Numbered from the stretch's first letter, positions 11,801 through 23,386 are shown. The stretch is DNA of 64,000 nucleotides from Pycnopodia helianthoides (GCA_032158295.1 CM063249.1:12094139-12158138), one strand, 5' to 3'. Numbers and translations: made by a program. The notes: a model not told the origin generated them from the letters alone.

Positions 11801-12600
11801 ACCCTGTGTATACAACTCGGCGACGTATACGGCCGCCTGGTCTTGGAGTGGAGAGATTTATGGACCCGCGTTGAAGGCGGACTGAAATTGGAAACGGTTT
11901 GCAGAATGTTTAATCTGGTCAAAAGTATTTTCAATCAAGAAAAGCGCTCGCCAACTTTGCCATGGCTAGAAAAGAAGCCTTCGACATGACTCAGTACAGC
12001 ATCAGTGCCCAAAAGTTAATTTTGCATAATGTTTTATTATTTCTTTACTTGATGATTTATACTAATTCATTGCACCTGGTCGGGAGAAAAAGTTGGCAAG
12101 AAATGCTACATCCAGAAAGTTCAGTTTCCTTTTTTTTTTTACAAATTTCATAATAAAAAGCACTATGCAGAGGAATTTGAGTTCTCTGGTAGACATGTGG
12201 CTTCCGTTCTATGAGTCCCACTGCTGCCGTCGTTTACAAAAATCACTATAATTGAAGACACTGAAAAGTCTAGATTTCTTTCCTAAACCACGCTCATCCT
12301 GTTATACTTTTTCTTAAAACTAGTTGTCAAGTGCAATAATCTTAATAACGGTTGTTCACGAGCAGTGCCTCGCGACTGTACTAACAAATTATTTTATATT
12401 TTAAAGGTAACTCGGCTACGTTTATGTATCTCGGGAGACTTTACTCAAAACCGAAACCGTCTGTGTGAAGTGGTATTTCTGCGCTAGTATTGGGAAGGGG
12501 GTGGGGGTGTTGGAAACATAGAGTTGTTGGAAAATATTTTTTAATGGCGTCCAAAATCGTGAATTCCAAAAACTTCATTCTGTCCACTTTAAAAAAAAAA
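8870..12600. other. intergenic, AT-rich; no gene recognised
   Basis: The part at 8950-9235 has several gcttagcac-type inverted motifs and looks like an old foldback element. At 10873-10900 there is an (ATT)n run. The stretch 11750-11989 (plus) is open for 79 codons, but I found neither flanking splice sites nor a known motif. Confidence 0.45.
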
Positions 12601-12611
12601 CATTTTGACGT

Positions 12612-12935
12612 GTCGTGGCCGAGCGATCTACGTGCACCGGAGTCAAGTTATGGTGGCCAAGTCATTAGGGTGTGGGTTCGACTCCCAGTCACGACACCTG
12701 TCCATGAATATAACTGCTTCTCTTCACCCACGGGTAAACTGGGTCACCTGTTTGGGCAGAGTGGGTTCTTGTGATCGATTCAGCTTGGTGCACTACATAC
12801 TTGGCTGCAGAGGCTCCCCAGAGAGCTAAGATGATTTATGGAATGGCCAACTGGCTAGGAGTATTTATAGTTTTCTTGGGGTTACGCTATGCAAGACGCG
12901 AAATAAATATATATATATATATATATTTTAAACGT
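12612..12935 (+). mobile_element. tRNA-derived SINE with (TA)n tail
   Basis: 12612-12696 folds as a class II (Leu/Ser-like) tRNA relic. The 7-bp acceptor stem gtcgtgg/tcacgac is intact, there is an A-box (tggccgagcgatc), and the B-box is GGTTCGACTCC. An unrelated body of ~215 bp follows, with 'ggggttacgctatgcaagacg' and a tail aaataaatatatatat. The arrangement is pol III promoter, body, simple tail: a SINE, not a functional tRNA. The D-loop and anticodon region are degenerate. Confidence 0.85.
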
Positions 12936-13389
12936 AATAAAGTAAATTTCAAAGCTAAAAGCCAAAACCCAAGATCGATAATGATTATTATCTGTATTCC
13001 AATGGGAGCTATATAGCATACCGTACCAAGAAACCGCGGCCCTGTGCCAAGATGTCACCAACGCCATGCATGCCATCTATGATCGGTGGCATTTTTGACG
13101 AGTGTTGGCTGTCGAATGTTTCTGCATGAAATTGAAGGAGATGTTTGTCTCGAAGATGAGTTTGCCTCGGAGTCTACTCGGGGGAAGAATGCTGTATGCT
13201 GGTTGCCTAGAATCGAGTGATGACTAATTTATTTTTTAAGGAGAACTGCTTGTCATGATTTCTGGAAGCGTCTTTTGGGAGATACCGGCTCGTCTGATTT
13301 CTATATTTATTTTATAATTGAAACATTGTTTACTGAGGAGAAGTTTTGTTCTCGCCCTCTATAGTTTGCAGTAACACACCACTATACAA
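12936..13389. other. intergenic sequence, nothing recognised
   Basis: I see no exon, repeat family or RNA gene here. Confidence 0.4.
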
Positions 13390-13611
13390 CTAAGCTGTAA
13401 ACATTTCGTTAAATTCGGTGATGCATTTGGTGACAGCTGCAACGGAAAGCGATTTCTTGGGAATTTTTGGAACCCTTCTCATGCAGCAGCATTTCGATTG
13501 CGATAAGCAAACAGCGATTGCGATAAAGTCTTCAAATGCTATTTCCATAACTGTGGCTGTACTTAAGGCAGCACTAGTAATACTGTCTTCTCTGGAGGAT
13601 TGGTACTGCAT
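13390..13611 (-). CDS. exon-like reading frame, hypothetical
   Basis: The 73-codon frame ends at TAG and contains TATVMEIAFEDFIAIAVC, then SKCCCMRRVP. A possible acceptor (ctccag) lies near its start. Its amphipathic segment loosely resembles segments in the frames at 13.75-13.87 kb and 18.54-18.83 kb. I recognise no family, and the opposite strand is also open, so this may be chance. Confidence 0.15.
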   Translation of the reverse strand: MQYQSSREDSITSAALSTATVMEIAFEDFIAIAVCLSQSKCCCMRRVPKIPKKSLSVAAVTKCITEFNEMFTA

Positions 13612-13747
13612 GGTCTCAACCGTTTAACTTAATCAGCTCAGATTGAAACTTGAACCCTCTTCTTTCGGTTTGTGAGTGTTTAAAATCTTGCACTTTGTCT
13701 TTAAGTTTAAACAGCGTTCTGATGTCATTAAAATGTGTTTTCTCCAC

Positions 13748-13872
13748 TTAGCTTAGGCAATGGACTAAAACGATATGTTGATGTTGAACAAGTCTTTCTT
13801 GAAGACTGGAGACAAGGTCCTGTAAAACACGAACCAATGTAGAACTGTCCTTCGCCAGCTGTGGATCGAACC
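13748..13872 (-). CDS. exon-like terminal reading frame, hypothetical
   Basis: It starts after a good acceptor on the minus strand (tattttttccactatag) and runs about 41 codons to TAA. It encodes STLVRVLQDLVSSLQERLV, a likely amphipathic helix. The DNA phrases 'ggttcgatccacag' and 'tttacaggacctt' resemble phrases in the 18.6-kb frame. No family is recognised and no upstream exon was found. Confidence 0.22.
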
Positions 13873-14989
13873 CTATAGTGGAAAAAATACAGAACTAGTT
13901 AATCTATCTATTCAAATTGTTTTGTTCCAAAAATCCCAAACGAAATAAAGAATTAGCCGCTGCAAACTATTATATTAACCGCACGGAGTGGTGTTAATGG
14001 TGCAAATTTGTTAATGGCCCCACAGAGTCCTTTTCTGGCAACAAACACACACATGACGGATTACTGAACAGGAACACTTGCTGCGACTCTGGTGTGTCAT
14101 GAAACGAAGGGGGTGAAAAGAGCAGGAATAATACAGTCATACCTATTAAACCGTGGCGAATTTCTTGACTTTTCCCTGATACCATTTCAAAATCCTCTTT
14201 CTCTAAACCATAAATCCAGGCAGAAATAGTGATTTTATGAGTCACGGCCTCCGTTCACAGCATCCATCTGTTGTTTTTTTTCCCCTCTCTTTCTTTCTTT
14301 TTTGTTTTTTTGTTTTTTTCTCGAAAAACAGACATAAAATGTGCCTTACGCTCTGAAGAAATTTCTTCACACCTGCCGGGAGAATTAATACGGTGTTGTT
14401 TGTGAAGATCACGTACACCCCTATCATTTACCTTCAGGAAAAAAATGTTGGGCACATTTTTTTACTTCCAGTCATCTGGCCATGGGGTTACTGTGATGAT
14501 TTGGTTACGTTGGGGGTGTATAAAGTATAGTGTTTTCACTTGTTTTTTTTGGTCCACATTAACTCAAGGACTTTTGTTACGAGCGAGAGATTCCATTCCA
14601 CGCTCAGTTGACGTCCTGCTCCGAAGTTATTATTGCCGAGGTGACGTAGGTCATTGACCCATGGTGGTATTTCGCCAAGGAAAAGTCCCGGCAGTTTGGG
14701 GTCCGTGATGGTTACACCATGGCCGCCCAACCGTGGACCTTTCTCTACGGTCCATCCGATCGATCATGCATTGTGTTGGTCAAAGGAACAAGTGAAGTTT
14801 TGACCGTTTTCGTGTTTTGGGTTTAAAAAGGAAACAAATCAAAATGTCCTATTCCATTTGAACAAAATGAATTGTAAACACACGGACGAAATATACGCGA
14901 GCTCATTGGTTCTCGGCCTAGCTTTCTTCAATAGTAATCCAATACTGAGTAGTAAATATAGTCATTAAGCTATATTTACTGCTAATCTA

Positions 14990-15056
14990 TTTATTTATTT
15001 ATTTATTTATTTATTCTTTCATTTGTTATTTATTTGTTTATTTATGTATTTAGGTT
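14990..15056. repeat. (TTTA)n simple repeat
   Basis: A tetranucleotide run with interruptions. Confidence 0.9.
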
Positions 15057-15059
15057 TGA

Positions 15060-17480
15060 AAACACAAAACATTGTCGGTAGCATCACGTGGTAAAACGAA
15101 AACGACATACTTACAATATAAGAATATAAGTATGAAAAGACAATCAAAAGTCCGGACCAACCATTATAAATTAACCCAATGTTACTCTGATAAGAATACA
15201 AACAAATACAAATAAACCCTTTAGTGCAGTGTTCCACACTTACAAGCTTAATACTGAAGTAATTGTAAGCTTAAAATAACCTACTTGTATACCTTTTTGG
15301 TACTCAGTTTTCAGAAACACACTCTTATGGGAAATTGTTCCACCATGAAACTCAAAGGCTGTGTAACAAATGCCTGAACATTTGTATTATCTCTGTATTA
15401 CACTCGGTGACTTATTAGTTTTTGAGAATTGTATTCTAGTGATTTTTTGTTTAATGTCTCATAGTTAAACTGTGACTAGACATCTGCCTGAATGCAAAGT
15501 TTAAGTTACATTTTGTCAGTGACTAAACATCCGGAGTCATTATATTGTCAGCCTACCTACGAAGCCGCCGGGGCCCTGTACCTCTCACCCTTAAAGGGCG
15601 TATCTCAAGCAAGAGATGGCGCTACACGTTCCTTCCACGAGAACACATCTAAAAGTTCCATGGAAACGTATGTGCAAGAATTGGTCTGCGAAGTTTTCAT
15701 CGAAATAACCGTTTGTTCACGTGTTTGATGAAAAGCCTGTAAACTGGTAGCTGAGTTTTGAAATCTTGTCAACCGTAGGAAGGTGTTGGCGTCCCATTCC
15801 CAACTGAGTTTCCTGGTGGGGTTTTCCGAGTCGCTCGAAAAGCTACTTGTTAAAAGTTGTTTATAACTTGTGTCCGTTCCACAACTTTGATAAAACTGTG
15901 GATACTAGTAGGCTAATTGAGTTTTGACATTATTGTCAACCACGTTTGTATTCAATTCATATCTGAGTTTCCTGTGGGTTTTTGTTGTTGCAGAAATTCG
16001 TAAAGTTATTTTTAACAAAGTGCTGGGGAAAAATGTAATCATCCAATATCATCCAAGATGCAGATTTATTAATGGGCAATTATTGTATCAGTTGTTGTTG
16101 TTGATGATGATTGTTGGTTTGGTTTTGTTTTTATTATAATGAGAGTGAAGCTAGTAAAATCCCATGCCGTGTTACACCACATTAATGGATTGATGATACT
16201 CTAAAACACAGTTCTTTAAGTAGCGTTCTAACTCAGTTCATTGCACATAATCGTGTTTGTGAAAAATGCGTTTTAGAATAATTATTTACGCAGTAGTTTT
16301 GTTTTGTTTTGTTTGTTTGTTTGTTTGTTTTGTTTGTTTGTTCGTTCATGGTGGGGACAGCATCACCATGTGCCTATTTTAAGAAGAGTTTTGGCTCATT
16401 TTGAACTCACCATCTCTTCTCAGAGCCTCAACTACTCCAAAGGGCTCTTACACCACATGGTGTTACCCAAGAAGGTCATCTTTTACAGTACCGGAGTTGT
16501 TCATGCTATTATTTGACTCTGTCTGTGAGTGATGTTTGTCATCATGTATGATTCCTTTAATGCCCGATGACACGACCAATAAAAACACCGTCGACATCAA
16601 AATCTGATTCATGAGCGCAGGTGTTCAGAACGAACTTGTCAGAGCATTTCACAATCCCTTTTGAGGATTGGAAACGTGCTCGGGGGAAAAGAAAGTCAAA
16701 GTTGGAATCCCCGCCAACTATCAAAACAATTGGCTCACGAGAAGTCACTGTCTAAGGCCAATTTACGACAATCAATATTTCACTTTACACAAAAAAGGGC
16801 GGCAGGAGACTCCGCCCAGTATTACGCCTCTGTATAGAACAGACACCGTTGAATCGTCACATTTTGTTAGACTTGCAAAACGAGTAGCGGCACTAAGTTT
16901 GTAGCCAAACTTATTGTGACCAAACGCTCGCTTCACGTTTTAGAATGGTCGCTTCTCTGTGCAAAGTGTTCACATTTCCGAGTAGTAACTGGTATTATTA
17001 TTTCCATCATATTTCTGTCAAAGAACGGGTTCAGTTTCATGGTTTCGTGGTTTCGAAATATTACGATAATTGAAGATGGTAACAAAGAATCTTATGGCAA
17101 ACTTAAAGAATATTTATACTTCCTTGCCGCAATTGTCTGAACTCCCTTCGTTAGGGCCCAGCACATCCAAACCGATGAGGGCGAACGTCCCAAAACGATT
17201 CTAATTTCGATCTCGTAAACCATAAACTACAGAGGGCGGGCTACGTCTCCAACGGATCCGACGATCCGATGAAAATAACTGAACCACGGAGCATTAATTT
17301 ACTGTAAAAAGAAGCATCGTTTATCAAGCATCGATATTTATAAATGTATTCATACTCATTTTCAACTATCGCAACTCCAAAAATTGAACTGGTTTGTTAT
17401 GAGTACACAAAGTGTCTATATAGGATTGGAAGTGTATCGTAAATATCGTCTCCAAGTGGTATAATACTTATTTCGATTAT
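15060..17480. other. intergenic, no gene recognised; (TTTG)n near 16.3 kb
   Basis: 16297-16340 is a TTTG/TTTTG simple repeat. Short open frames (for example 16557-16748, minus) lack splice sites or recognisable motifs. Confidence 0.45.
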
Positions 17481-17483
17481 TAC

Positions 17484-17857
17484 AGGAACATTACAGAATT
17501 GGTTTTTGCTAACAAAACAGTTGCTGGCAGTGTAAGCACTTTATGTAATCCATATACATAAACTGACAAACCTGTAGAAGTTTGAGATCAATCAGCCATC
17601 TGGGTCACGAGAAAATAGTGAAAAAACTATTACACATTTGCATGAAATCATAATAGGTTCAACAAACGAATAAAACGCTCATAGAGCGATAAACTCCAAT
17701 TGGAAAATTAGTTTATTCATTTCTCATCAAATATGGCATTTCAGACAGAAATATTTCAAGGGATATTTTCTACTATCATCATCATTAGACCGTGTAAGTT
17801 TTATGTAAATCTGTGATCAAAAGTATATTTTACAATTACCAATTCTGTAATGTTCCT
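17484..17857 (-). mobile_element. TTAA MITE family 1, copy B
   Basis: A full-length copy in reverse orientation with ends AGGAACATTACAGAATTGG and CCAATTCTGTAATGTTCCT. The flanks are ttac/gtga and not an intact TTAA pair. Confidence 0.88.
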
Positions 17858-18333
17858 GTGAAAAGGGTTCATCATTTTGAACCAGGGGCCAATTGTCTAC
17901 CACTTCTTTATATTTTGCTGCTCCTCACTTCTATATGATCTGCGTCTCTTACTAATCTCTTATTCTAAAGGTAAAAATAAGCAGGATACCGGTCACATAT
18001 GTTATATGTGACATAGTGATTCCTTGGCTGGTAACCTTATTCTGTGTGGTTAAAATGTTAAGTTTTTTGTTTGTTGGTTGTTGGTTTTTTGTGCTTAGCA
18101 TAGAGTTATATAATAAACTATATGGCGCTTAGCTACTTTACAGCTTAAAGAGCTGGTCTATGAAATTCAGCAACTCAGACATTTGCAATTTTAAAAAGGG
18201 AAGCTGGCTGGATTATAAACTCAATAAAGTTAATTGTTTTTGTGAGGATGATTTGAGAAAGTTTCTCTTAAAAACCCGTTTACTGAAGAAACCCACACAA
18301 AGCAAAGATTTTAAACATCACTGTTAGTTTGTT

Positions 18334-18339
18334 TTTATT
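18334..18339 (-). terminator. possible AATAAA for the 18.9-19.7 kb gene
   Basis: TTTATT on the plus strand reads AATAAA on the minus strand, ~550 nt after the stop of the intronless reading frame. It is the first such hexamer I noticed. Confidence 0.25.
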
Positions 18340-18543
18340 GATCCGTTCTAAAACAAAAGAAACAGAGAGGTTTTGAAAAGAAATCAAGTCTCCTTAATAT
18401 TATGCAGATGTTTAATGCAGTTTATGACAAAGTGGCAATGAGCACTGGAAGAAGGGGTGGGATCGTTCGAACCCAACTATTTACAAAATACTCACGCTTG
18501 GTCAGAAAAGGAAACATTATTTCAACTCGAATTTTTTACAATA

Positions 18544-18825
18544 TTAAAAAAACCCAGATCCAGTTCTGAAAACCTCAACATTTATAGATGTTACAATAAG
18601 GTCCTGTAAAGCATGTTCGACGGCTATTGAATGGTCACATCGTCGAGTCTTGCTACAGAGCACGACTGCTAAGGTAGTCAGAGCTGGATAACCAGATTTT
18701 ATCTTCTTCAAATGGTCAGTGCTTGGTTTGCCGTCGAACTTGAAATCAAGCTGGGCTTCCTTGTGGAGAAAATGGGGCTCGACCAGAATCACCAAATAAA
18801 TGGCTGGGGTCGAACCTTGGTCCAC
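18544..18825 (-). CDS. exon-like reading frame downstream of the orphan gene, hypothetical
   Basis: A 93-codon frame with PAIYLVILVEPHFL, KIKSGYPALTTLAVVLC and SIAVEHALQDLIVTSI before a stop. It is on the same strand as the 266-codon frame and begins ~65 bp after its stop, so it could equally be 3' UTR. I recognise no domain. It shares the ALQDL-type segment with the weak frames at 13.4 and 13.8 kb. Confidence 0.25.
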   Translation of the reverse strand: MDQGSTPAIYLVILVEPHFLHKEAQLDFKFDGKPSTDHLKKIKSGYPALTTLAVVLCSKTRRCDHSIAVEHALQDLIVTSINVEVFRTGSGFF

Positions 18826-18890
18826 TGATGACGTAAGAACTGACCATGAGAAGACAAAATCGTGACATCCGATACTAAAAAATGGTTAAG

Positions 18891-19691
18891 TCAATCCCAC
18901 ACACGCAACACTTCGGCACGATGGGCGCCTCGCCCGATCATTCTGAAGTTCTCGCAGGGTTCCGGTGATGAGAAAGATGATCCCCAGGATACAGCATCGG
19001 AGTCGCTGTCTCTGCAGTGGTAACTCAAGTCCACGGAGTCGTCGTCGTCGTCCTCCTCCTCCTCCTCCTCGAAGGGACGATCCATGGGCGGACCGTAAAC
19101 TGTGAACTCTGACTGTGCAGGGGCAGCAGGTCTTGTCTTGGTCTTGTGTTGGTGTCCATCGGAGATAACGTTGTCCATTCGCCGGGAGAGTCCTTTCACG
19201 TCGCTGAGTAGGCCCTTGAGCTGGCTTTCTACATCTAGCATCTGTGAGATCTCCTTGGCTGACAGCTCACTGTCTGGTTTGGACAACGTCATCCTATCCA
19301 CTAAGCGGGGGTTGATGGCCCTCCCGCTCAGGCACAGATCTGGAGTGCTTGGTCTATCCAGCAGCAGATCTACTTCCTCCTCAACTGTCACATTGGTCTT
19401 GTCAATGATCTTATCCACCAAGAGTCTCTCATGGTGGTTAGTGACAAGGTAGTCCCCCTCTCCGGACTCGCCAATGCCAGTTGGTCTACTCACACGCTCC
19501 TTGGGCAGTCGACGGGCCACCAGACTCTCAAAAACCGTTGGTGTTACGGCCGGGTCCACACGTGGCCTGTGCTTCCAGAAGAGCGTTTTCCACAGTCGGA
19601 AGAAACCACAAGATGGTTTGATGGGGCCTTCTTCCAACTCTTCCACATCAGGTGTTAAAGTGGGGGTTTGTTTTTTTGCCTTAAATCGCAT
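18891..19691 (-). CDS. intronless orphan gene, acidic-tract protein of 266 residues
   Basis: This is the longest uninterrupted frame in the window, on the minus strand, ATG to TGA. The N-terminus is basic and polar (MRFKAKKQ), followed by an aromatic, basic patch (CGFFRLWKTLFWKHRPR, about residues 28-44). A middle region has acidic clusters and a short predicted helix (ISQMLDVESQLKGLLSDVKG, about 148-167). Then come a Pro-rich segment, a Glu/Asp tract (EEEEEEDDDDDS, about 208-219) and a Ser-rich tail. There is no signal peptide or membrane segment, so a cytosolic or nuclear protein is likely. I recognise no family. The length, start context and absence of internal stops favour a real gene, but an upstream exon is possible. 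Confidence 0.6.
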   Translation of the reverse strand: MRFKAKKQTPTLTPDVEELEEGPIKPSCGFFRLWKTLFWKHRPRVDPAVTPTVFESLVARRLPKERVSRPTGIGESGEGDYLVTNHHERLLVDKIIDKTNVTVEEEVDLLLDRPSTPDLCLSGRAINPRLVDRMTLSKPDSELSAKEISQMLDVESQLKGLLSDVKGLSRRMDNVISDGHQHKTKTRPAAPAQSEFTVYGPPMDRPFEEEEEEDDDDDSVDLSYHCRDSDSDAVSWGSSFSSPEPCENFRMIGRGAHRAEVLRVWD

Positions 19692-19849
19692 TATTTTGAG
19701 AGATAAAACTCACCGCTCAAAAGTTTGCACTAAGAGGAAATTTTGCATTACACAAAATGACAACGTTTTACTCTTGTCATTACTTGATATATAGGATGTG
19801 TATGGAATGTACGGTAACTAACGCGCTCCCATTGGTGTGGGATCAAAAA

Positions 19850-20335
19850 GTCTGTGTGACGTAACTATGCATTGACGTCACCAAACCGCAATCTTCGATG
19901 AAACAATGGAAACGCACAGATTTGTACGCGCGGCGCACAGCATTGGCCAATGGACAGCCTCTTTTTGACGTCCAGGCGAGGGCGCCCTACTCAAATGACG
20001 TCATGTGCATAGACTATTTTGCAAGTATTCGGTACGCGTGCGTTAGCCGTGTAATGAGGTGCGTGCTGGTCTAGGTAACGACAAAATTTGTCACTAGCTA
20101 AACCAGCATGCACCTCATTCCACGGCTATCGCATGCGCACTGAGTGAAAGGGTCCATAGCGTCTGTAGACTCATTGAATATGACGTCACAAGCCCAAATG
20201 GCGCCCTTACTGAGATCAAGGCAGACCTTTCATTGGCTGAGAGTTGTGCGCGGACGCGTGCATGCGCGCTCGTATGTTTCCATAGTTTGACATCAGCGAT
20301 GGCAGCAAACGCAAGGGTGCACCGCACCCTGCGTC
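19850..20335. mobile_element. large inverted repeat of CRE/CCAAT-bearing elements
   Basis: Two copies of one ~190-bp element lie in inverted orientation around a core inverted repeat at 20036-20140 (gcgttagccgtgtaatgagg and its complement). Each arm has TGACGTCA, ggcgccc, an ATTGGCC or ATTGGCT CCAAT-type box, and a gcgcgg run. Related single copies are at 28.1, 51.5 and 63.8 kb. Confidence 0.75.
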
Positions 20336-20579
20336 TAGCTGATTATCATAATTTGTAGGCCCTCAAAATCTGCTGTTGAATAATATTTTGTAATTATAAC
20401 AATGTATCGCTATACCTGGGGGCTCTGTGCTTTAACTTCTGAGGCGATTTGGTAAATTTAGGCTTTAAAGTTGTTAATGTTCGGCTTGGGAATGGAAGGA
20501 ATGCCTCACGGAAACTGGCATGGCAGCGAATTGGTTTGGGACAAAGCACATTTTTTGCGGTGTTTTTTCCTTGGGTAAT

Positions 20580-20790
20580 TAGCAAAAAACTCCAAACGGC
20601 TAATTTACCAAAAATGGGGAAAAAATCTGAAGTTCAGTTGTCTGAAAGTCTATCTGATTGGTTTTTTAAGAGGTTGAGAGACTTCAAATATTTTTGGAGT
20701 ATTTTTGAATATTTAGCATTTAGCATTAGTTGCTATGGGAGTTTATTTAGTGTGATACATCCGCAAGAGGTTTATGTAGGCTACGCTGTG
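20580..20790. repeat. dispersed repeat shared with 60.51-60.70 kb
   Basis: Both copies share 'caaacggctaa', 'gagagacttcaaatat' (or a variant), 'gagtatttttgaat' and 'tagttgctat' in the same order over ~200 bp. Confidence 0.6.
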
Positions 20791-20849
20791 CCGCCATGCG
20801 TCAACGTGCACATTTTGTACTAGGTACTAGGTAATGTGGTTTGAAAATA

Positions 20850-21960
20850 CAAAACGCGGGTCGTCACACTATTCTGTACGCGGCGCAAACAAATGAAGTT
20901 TGGTTCCGAAGCAAATTATTTTCATCCGACTTTGCTTATAGTTTCTACGTAGTTTTCGAAGAAATTGTGAAAAGAAATTTAATTCAAATAAAAAGGTTCC
21001 GATAAATGGGAACAGTAGTAGGCCTGGTGGCGCCAAGGCCAAACCCGGGAGCAACAGAGGTCATGACCTCCGTTAGCCTCCTTGTAATTCCAGGCCTGCA
21101 ATTAGTGGAAGTTTTTCATAATCAATTCTTGTTTTTTTTTTGGGGGGGTTCTATTTTAGGGATAGAAGGAGGGAAAACAAATTTAACCCAGAAAAACTTG
21201 CTATTTCTGTTGCTATGACCAATGTATGTGAACATCCGCAGAGGGGACTTGAGCTCCCTTAGTCACTTCCGGAATTTCAAAATAGCCCCTGCCAGTCAAA
21301 GTTTAAAACCGTGATGCTATATATAGAGTATATAATTATATACAATTATAGGGTGTATTAACATGTTTTGGAGTTGCATCTATCTTTGTAACCTTCCACT
21401 TGATGTTTTGGGAAAACAAAGCCGGGAAATAGTCAGACCATGTTTATGTAAATTGAAAAACATTAGTTATGATTGTTGGGGTAATTAGGAGAAATTAAGA
21501 GATTTTTTGCGAACCAGTGGTCGGCAAAGAGTACGGACGGCCTTCATTGGAAAAAACCAGCCATGTTATTATTCAATGAAATAATATTAATAATAGTAAT
21601 AATAAAAATTGTTGATTTATATTGCGCCCATTCCATAAAATGTACACAAGCGCATAACAAAATAATTAGACAATAATTAAAAAGCTAACAACTGGTAAAA
21701 GCGAGGAAATACCACAATCCATAAAAATGAAAGCACAAGACCCTTACAGGACTTCCCAAACAGTAAAAATGCATTAACATAAAGATAGATACCAAAATGT
21801 ACTTACCAAACTAATCATTCGATACTGTGCTATCCAAAACAGAAAGAACATTTTCATGAAAAAGAATGATTTAAATGTTTGTAAAGGGCACATTTTGTGC
21901 CAATTCAAAAAATGCGTTCCCGCATAACGAGTGGCTATTTTATCATACAGCCGTTTTATT
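20850..21960. other. intergenic; possible LINE-type tail at 21.61-21.66 kb
   Basis: The stretch 'gatttatattgcgcccattcc...aagcgc' resembles the 3' ends of invertebrate LINEs, as at 62.76 kb. Nothing else is recognised. Confidence 0.35.
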
Positions 21961-21964
21961 TTTC

Positions 21965-22135
21965 ACCATTGGGGTTATGGTTAGGTTTATGGTCAGGGTT
22001 ATGGTTATGGTTATGGTTAGGGTTAGAGTTGTAGTAAGGGTTAGCATTGTGGTTATGGTTAGGGTCAGGGTTATGGTTAGGGTTAGGGTTGTAGTAAGGG
22101 TTAGGATTGTGGTTATGGTTAGGGTTGTGGTGAAA
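21965..22135 (+). repeat. telomere-like degenerate array (ggttag/ggttat)n
   Basis: A run of about 25 six-bp units of GGTTAG, GGTTAT and GGTCAG. It is an interstitial, diverged form of the TTAGGG telomere repeat, G-rich on the plus strand. Confidence 0.85.
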
Positions 22136-22139
22136 GGCG

Positions 22140-22785
22140 GTCGGGAGCCCTCTCTCAGAACCCTTTGCCCCGCCCCGAACAAGATCGAAAAAACAACAAC
22201 AAAAGAATCGTCCGATGCATCAAAAGACCCCCACCCCTCTGCCCATATTATGTCTTTTCTCCCGCTTGCCCTCCAAATGAAAATATTAAGTTATGCCACT
22301 GGACATAATAACGTATGAGTCGAAGCTTACAGTGTCAGCCACTTGGTGTTAGATTTGTTTACCAATTCCACCTGCTGTTTTTTCTGTTTTGGAAATCGCT
22401 AATTTCCTGGGAAACGAATTGAACTAGTTATAAATCATGTCATGTTTTATTTTTAAAATGAGTGGAAATGTAACCCATTTAAATAATTCAAATTCACACA
22501 GATGTCCCTGGCTGAGAACCAGGTAAAGTTTGGATACAATTGTTTACCCGAACGTCATTATATCGAGACATCATAAGCGCGCATGTTTTAATCATGCAGC
22601 CTCCATTTTGTCTTGTTCCCTGTGGCACATTGACAATATTGGACACTGTTTATCAGCATACTAGAAAGGGGTCAGACTATAATTTAACAATTTTGTCCTC
22701 CAAATCTCAGTAAAATTACAATGATCTATACAAAATAGCACCAACAACCGGATGGCTGTACCGTGGTTTAGGCAGGTCGTCATAC
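22140..22785. other. intergenic, nothing recognised
   Basis: No exon, RNA gene or clear repeat. Confidence 0.4.
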
Positions 22786-22786
22786 C

Positions 22787-22930
22787 GGGTCCTTTTCGAA
22801 ATCCACGGCATCGGATTCAGCTCTGGCTTAGGCTCAGCCATGGCATACTTATTTTGAAAACGTGCACTTCTGGTGTGGGTCTTGAATCAGGCAGCTTGAG
22901 TAGCCGTAGCCGATGTCTGAAGCTGTGATG
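22787..22930. repeat. short GC-rich palindromic MITE, copy 2
   Basis: Degenerate inverted arms (tggcttaggctcagcc / gagtagccgtagccga) around a spacer containing 'aaacgtgcac'. Confidence 0.55.
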
Positions 22931-23386
22931 TCCCAGAAACGTAAATGGGTCTGTTCACACTAATTGGTCCATATGGTAACTTTTGGACTGTGACTGGTAC
23001 GGTAAAAAAAAGGCAACATTTTGCCCTTTATTTTGTTTTTGTACATTTCTCAGCTGTTACTGATTGTGCTTACTAAACAGTATAAAAAATGTCTTATTAC
23101 TTAAGAAATTACACGGTCGTCCTTAAGACATGTTGTTTGAAACGAGGACAGACAATTTTTGTATTGGGATTGACTGGAAAATGATTTAACAAAAATAATG
23201 AATAAATTTGATTTATTAAAAAGTTAATTAATTTAGACCCATTGCCCTTTTTAATGGTTTTCTGTCAAAACAAAGAGAACTTTTAGGTTTTTAAGACAGT
23301 TCGAATATATTGTTAGTTTGTAACATGGACAGACGTCTTGTAAAAATTTTGACAAACGATATGTCGTAGTTACAAACCTAATATCT

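Noticed and set aside
11750..11989. 79-codon open frame with protein-like composition
   Set aside because: No splice sites, known motif or partner exon; the opposite strand is also open.
12612..12696. Functional tRNA gene
   Set aside because: The acceptor stem and B-box fit, but the anticodon region is degenerate and a SINE body and tail follow.
16557..16748. Minus-strand frame with FDVDGVFIGRVIGH
   Set aside because: No recognisable family or splice context; likely chance.
21943..22318. Long valine/arginine-rich frame and its Thr/Leu-rich complement
   Set aside because: Both are translations of the telomere-like repeat.
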